From positions 1-64,000 of the forward strand of contig CAYFSK010000002.1 in assembly GCA_964345805.1 (NCBI GenBank): a DNA stretch of 64,000 nucleotides, given 5' to 3'. The position numbers and the translations under genes are program-made. Of the stretch, positions 61,507-64,000 are shown piece by piece (the stretch's first letter is position 1; every line of letters starts with the position of its first letter). The notes beneath the pieces are model-generated. The model saw only the letters and a program-made list of their open reading frames with translations, was not told the DNA's origin and did not search any database. This DNA is from UBA6448 sp964345805 (lineage in GTDB: Bacteria; Bacillota_I; Bacilli_A; RF39; UBA660).

Positions 61507-62505
61507 CTAGCCAAATATTCCAAAACCTCTTTTTGAATTAGAATCTTCTATTCTAGTAAACCCTAAAGCAGAAAGTAATTCTTTAATAGCTTTGATATCA
61601 TCTGTTTTATCATCAATTGGAGGAACATTAAAAAACACTTTACTTCCTGATTCTCTTTCAAAATCACTAACATCAGCATTACTTAAAATACTTTTATTTA
61701 ATATTATTTTCTTGGTTTTTAACTTTTCAAATATTCTATTATCTTCAGCAACCATTCGATTTAATTGAATTCTACCTGGTTCTATCAAATATAGAACATC
61801 TGTACAAAATGATTCTCCTTCTCCTGATGAAGGTAAATCAATTAATATTATTTCTGCTTCTTTATTTTTATTTAAGATATCTTTTAATTCAAATGATGTT
61901 GCCGATATTACCTCATCATCATTAAAATATTTAAAATCACTATTATCAATTTCAATAGCTTTTACTTTATAAGCTTTTTCTAAATGTCTTTTTAGTATAT
62001 AAGTTAAAGTAGTAGATCCTGCATGAGGAGTTAAGTTTTTAATACCATATATTCTTTGACCCATAAATGTTTCACTTGGATTATTTTCAAGTGTATACTG
62101 TTTTGTCTTTGATGCATTTGACATATTAAGCTGATGAAAACTAGCAACATCTTTATATGTATTTGGATTATCAATTAAAAATGTTAGTGCATCAACATTT
62201 TTAGTAAAGTTATATATTCCTAAAGAAACAAGCTGAGATAAAAATAAGGGTGAATTTACTTTAGGAGAATCATCAAGAAGTAAGATAACTTTATTCATAT
62301 CAAGAGAAACTGATACTTTTTGAATCGTATTAATATTATCATAATCAGCAAGGGCAGTTATATCTAAAATCATTTTATTATAAAAGAAATTTTTAAACTG
62401 ACCAACAAGTTCATCCACAGTAAAAACACCATTAAGATTCTTAATGACATCAATGTTTAAACTTGATAATAACGCTTGATATTTATTTGCTACTATTACA
62501 TTCAT
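61507..62505 (-). CDS. CpaE/TadZ-like pilus localisation ATPase, degenerate Walker A
   Basis: 332 residues in the CpaE/TadZ manner: an N-terminal receiver-like half (about 1-110, without obvious phospho-Asp site) and a MinD/ParA-like C-terminal half. The P-loop place reads TPHAGSTTLTYIL, which lacks the Lys of the deviant Walker A (KGGxGKTT), and a Walker B-like AEIILIDLPSSGEG follows near 215. So ATP hydrolysis may be lost, as in some TadZ proteins. Position in a Tad-type operon supports a pilus assembly positioning role. Confidence 0.75.
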   Translation of the reverse strand: MNVIVANKYQALLSSLNIDVIKNLNGVFTVDELVGQFKNFFYNKMILDITALADYDNINTIQKVSVSLDMNKVILLLDDSPKVNSPLFLSQLVSLGIYNFTKNVDALTFLIDNPNTYKDVASFHQLNMSNASKTKQYTLENNPSETFMGQRIYGIKNLTPHAGSTTLTYILKRHLEKAYKVKAIEIDNSDFKYFNDDEVISATSFELKDILNKNKEAEIILIDLPSSGEGESFCTDVLYLIEPGRIQLNRMVAEDNRIFEKLKTKKIILNKSILSNADVSDFERESGSKVFFNVPPIDDKTDDIKAIKELLSALGFTRIEDSNSKRGFGIFG

Positions 62506-62524
62506 AATTATGCACCCCTTTTTA

Positions 62525-63007
62525 TTATTTGTTTAATATTTTTGTTTCTCCAATGTCTCTAAATGTTAAAAGTGCTCTTAAAACAGGAATATCTAGTGAA
62601 TAGAAAATAACCACGCGATAATAATACCTGGTAACGTCTCCGCTTGTTACCTTACTTTTAACTATACAAAAAGCTGGATCATTATATGCTCTTGTTCCAT
62701 CACGATTATACATGGCAACATTTTTGTTTCCAAATCTTTCAATCTCTTTTTCACAAGTTCCTTTTTGATCATAATGTTTTTCGCTAATAGCCTTAATAAT
62801 TCCATCAAGAACTTTTATATCATCATGAGTTGACGGCTTATAAACACTAATTTCGTAGCCATCATTTGCCTCGATAATAGATACAATTTGATCTTTAACA
62901 GCAAAAGCATTTGCTCTATTCATTGCAAACGCTACTAAACCCGTGAATAAAACTACCATAACTATTACAATTATGTATAATTGTGTTGATCCAATACTTT
63001 CTTTCAT
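62525..63007 (-). CDS. Pseudopilin/TadE-like small membrane protein
   Basis: 160 residues: leader MKESIG, then STQLYIIVIVMVVLFTGLVAF (membrane helix), then a mixed outside domain with a Cys near residue 84 (TCEKEIERFG) and one near 112 (AFCIVKSK). The six-residue leader ending in Gly is the same as in the two genes upstream, so the same prepilin peptidase may cut it. TadE/TadG-like minor pilins have this size and layout. The final RDIGETKILNK is charged. Confidence 0.65.
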   Translation of the reverse strand: MKESIGSTQLYIIVIVMVVLFTGLVAFAMNRANAFAVKDQIVSIIEANDGYEISVYKPSTHDDIKVLDGIIKAISEKHYDQKGTCEKEIERFGNKNVAMYNRDGTRAYNDPAFCIVKSKVTSGDVTRYYYRVVIFYSLDIPVLRALLTFRDIGETKILNK

Positions 63008-63010
63008 CGA

Positions 63011-63232
63011 CTATCCTTTATATGGGCACTCAAACACTTGTCCATCTGCTGAACACCAAACTTTTCCATTTTTATTTGGCTTTGATGAGCAAACAGCTTT
63101 ATCACATGATGTTTGAGCCTTATAATTTGCTCTAATAATTGGCCATATTGTAAAAAAGAAAAATATTATTAATATGCCAATAGTTATTGCTATAACAACT
63201 GTTGCTGATAATTCACCTGTTGCCTGTTTCAT
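63011..63232 (-). CDS. Small Cys-containing prepilin-like protein
   Basis: 73 residues: leader MKQATG, then ELSATVVIAITIGILIIFFF (membrane helix), then a short Lys/Cys-rich outside part (SCDKAVCSSKPNKNGKVWCS and ECPYKG) with four Cys. Starts at the stop of the 87-residue gene (one-base overlap). Flp/TadE-type short prepilin by layout; too short for confident family assignment. It is likely a structural subunit of the Tad pilus. Confidence 0.6.
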   Translation of the reverse strand: MKQATGELSATVVIAITIGILIIFFFFTIWPIIRANYKAQTSCDKAVCSSKPNKNGKVWCSADGQVFECPYKG

Positions 63233-63495
63233 TATTTATTTTGTTCACAAGGACATTGAATTGGTTTTAAAGTAGTTTTAAGTGATCCATCAGCATTTTC
63301 TTCATAATAATAGCAAGTTGTTTTGCCTGTTTTACTTTTACAAGGTTGGCAATCAACAGCTTGTTGACAATATGTTCTTGCTTTTAAACCAGTCCTTATT
63401 ATGGGTAATAATACAACTGCAAATAGTGTTGCTATTGCAGCAAGTGCAACAATTGTTATAACTGTAACACTTAATTCACCTGTAGCTTCTTTCAT
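63232..63495 (-). CDS. Small Cys-rich prepilin-like protein
   Basis: 87 residues: leader MKEATG, then ELSVTVITIVALAAIATLFAVVLLP (membrane helix), then an outside part with seven Cys (YCQQAVDCQPCKS, TCYYY, CPC). A paralogue of the 73-residue gene downstream, sharing the MK-x-ATGELS-x-TV start. TadE/Flp-like; the Cys could make disulfides. First full gene inside the window in this operon. Confidence 0.6.
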   Translation of the reverse strand: MKEATGELSVTVITIVALAAIATLFAVVLLPIIRTGLKARTYCQQAVDCQPCKSKTGKTTCYYYEENADGSLKTTLKPIQCPCEQNK

Positions 63496-63551
63496 ATTTT
63501 AATTTCCTCCTATCATAATTTGATTATACATTTATTTTTTATTATAGTCAA

Positions 63552-64000
63552 TTACATTGATATCATTTGCATAACACCTAGTAAAAGAATAATCATAACG
63601 CCAACACCAGTTGATACCAGCATTTTCATTGTCATTCCTTCCATTTTATCTAAACGTGCTTTATATTTAGTTTCTCTTGCTTTTTGTTGTAAATTTGAGA
63701 TTGATTTAGAAAAAGCAATTAATTGTTCTTGTTTACGTTCTTGTCTTCCAATACTTAAACGATATAATAGTCTCATCATTCTCATACTATCTCTTACTGG
63801 GTATACTTTTGCAAAGTCCATATAAGGTTCTATCGTATCATTACCAGAATTAATAGCATTAATCAAATCCTGAAGACCATCTCTAAAAATCTCTGGTGCA
63901 TCATGAATTGATTTTCCTAGGGCAACGGGAACTGTATAGTGTTGAATTAATATTTCAATACTTTTTAAATAGTGTGGTAACATTGCATCTATTTGATGAA
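63552..64000 (-). CDS. TadC/TadB-like pilus platform protein (T2SF domain), partial
   Basis: The frame is open past the window edge (HQIDA precedes the first Met at 63983), so this is the C-terminal part only, about 150 residues. It has the T2SF/TadC pattern: an LPHYLKSIEI then helical PEIFRDGLQDLI, DFAKVYPVRDSMRMMRLLYR, and two hydrophobic stretches ending in a final membrane helix (LVSTGVGVMIILLLGVMQMI). Inner-membrane platform of the Tad secretion system. TadA (ATPase) and TadB are expected just beyond 64000. Confidence 0.75.
   Translation of the reverse strand, partial: HQIDAMLPHYLKSIEILIQHYTVPVALGKSIHDAPEIFRDGLQDLINAINSGNDTIEPYMDFAKVYPVRDSMRMMRLLYRLSIGRQERKQEQLIAFSKSISNLQQKARETKYKARLDKMEGMTMKMLVSTGVGVMIILLLGVMQMISM

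Noticed and set aside
1..64000. Genetic code change (TGA = Trp)
   Set aside because: TGA ends tagO and the dCMP deaminase gene in ATGA overlaps, and Trp is encoded by TGG in all genes checked.
1..64000. tRNA, rRNA or CRISPR arrays
   Set aside because: No T-loop/acceptor pattern, no rRNA-like GC-rich blocks and no regularly spaced repeats were found by eye.

Overview
This is an AT-rich, tightly packed bacterial chromosome segment of Firmicutes (Bacillota) type. Marker genes include the dnaB-dnaI helicase-loading pair, parE-parC, ftsA-ftsZ, a rimP-nusA-rnpM-infB-rbfA-truB cluster, infC-rpmI-rplT, recA, typA, uvrA/lgt/trxB and a phosphoketolase. The code is standard: TGA is a working stop (e.g. 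tagO and dCMP deaminase, both in ATGA overlaps) and Trp is TGG. Small gene set, very low GC, no electron-transport genes and a phosphoketolase suggest a fermentative, host-associated Bacilli-type lineage (Erysipelotrichia or RF39-like); that placement is an inference. A run of exactly 100 Ns at 8718-8817 shows that this is a draft scaffold. Only typA and a small RNA candidate lie on the + strand; every other gene is on the - strand, so transcription mostly runs from high to low coordinates.

Layout by coordinate. 0-3.8 kb: surface polysaccharide genes (decayed DUF6020-like protein, O-antigen polymerase/ligase-like protein, TagO/WecA). 3.8-4.2 kb: the only stretch over 300 bp without an intact gene; it holds a structured RNA candidate with its own promoter and terminator, and a DUF3800 remnant. 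4.2-8 kb: yvcK, a metallophosphoesterase, typA. 8-9.5 kb: a tandem type IV-like prepilin cluster broken by the assembly gap. 9.5-14 kb: topoisomerase IV. 14-21 kb: the translation/transcription cluster, with a dCMP deaminase where ylxQ usually sits and a RimP lacking its C-terminal domain. 21-25.4 kb: amino-acid:cation symporter fused in frame to a membrane-anchored domain, ftsZ, ftsA. 25.5-28.3 kb: interrupted small gene, amidase, and the IF3-L35-L20 operon behind an attenuator-like leader. 28-36 kb: exported protein, recA, dnaI, dnaB, patatin, epimerase, cysteine desulfurase. 36-41 kb: exported thiol-redox proteins, two lipoproteins, a membrane PIG-L deacetylase and a metallopeptidase. 41-48.7 kb: yqeY, HD hydrolase, rarA, GH3 protein, and a udp-cdd-phosphoketolase module. 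48.7-60.6 kb: M48-like protease, cysS, gltX, degenerate hybrid histidine kinase, acyl-adenylate ligase, trxB, lgt, uvrA. 60.6-64 kb: the downstream part of a Tad-type pilus locus running off the window, with two small two-helix membrane paralogues resembling VirB2/TrbC pilins.

How the genes work together: nucleoside phosphorylase and cytidine deaminase would release pentose phosphates that the adjacent phosphoketolase can cleave. Lgt and the lipoproteins, the thioredoxin-like and DsbD-like proteins, and the Cys-containing pilin-like proteins point to a thiol-active cell surface with at least two pilus-like systems.

Main points for a second look: three genes carry one early in-frame TAA just after a good start site; most recognisable terminators have the gene's stop codon inside or touching the hairpin; IF3 appears to start at AUA; the symporter reads through what looks like the promoter and RBS of a second gene; ParC has Ala and Gly at the two quinolone-contact positions; the hybrid kinase lacks its phospho-accepting His; and the Tad-locus prepilins share a six-residue leader.
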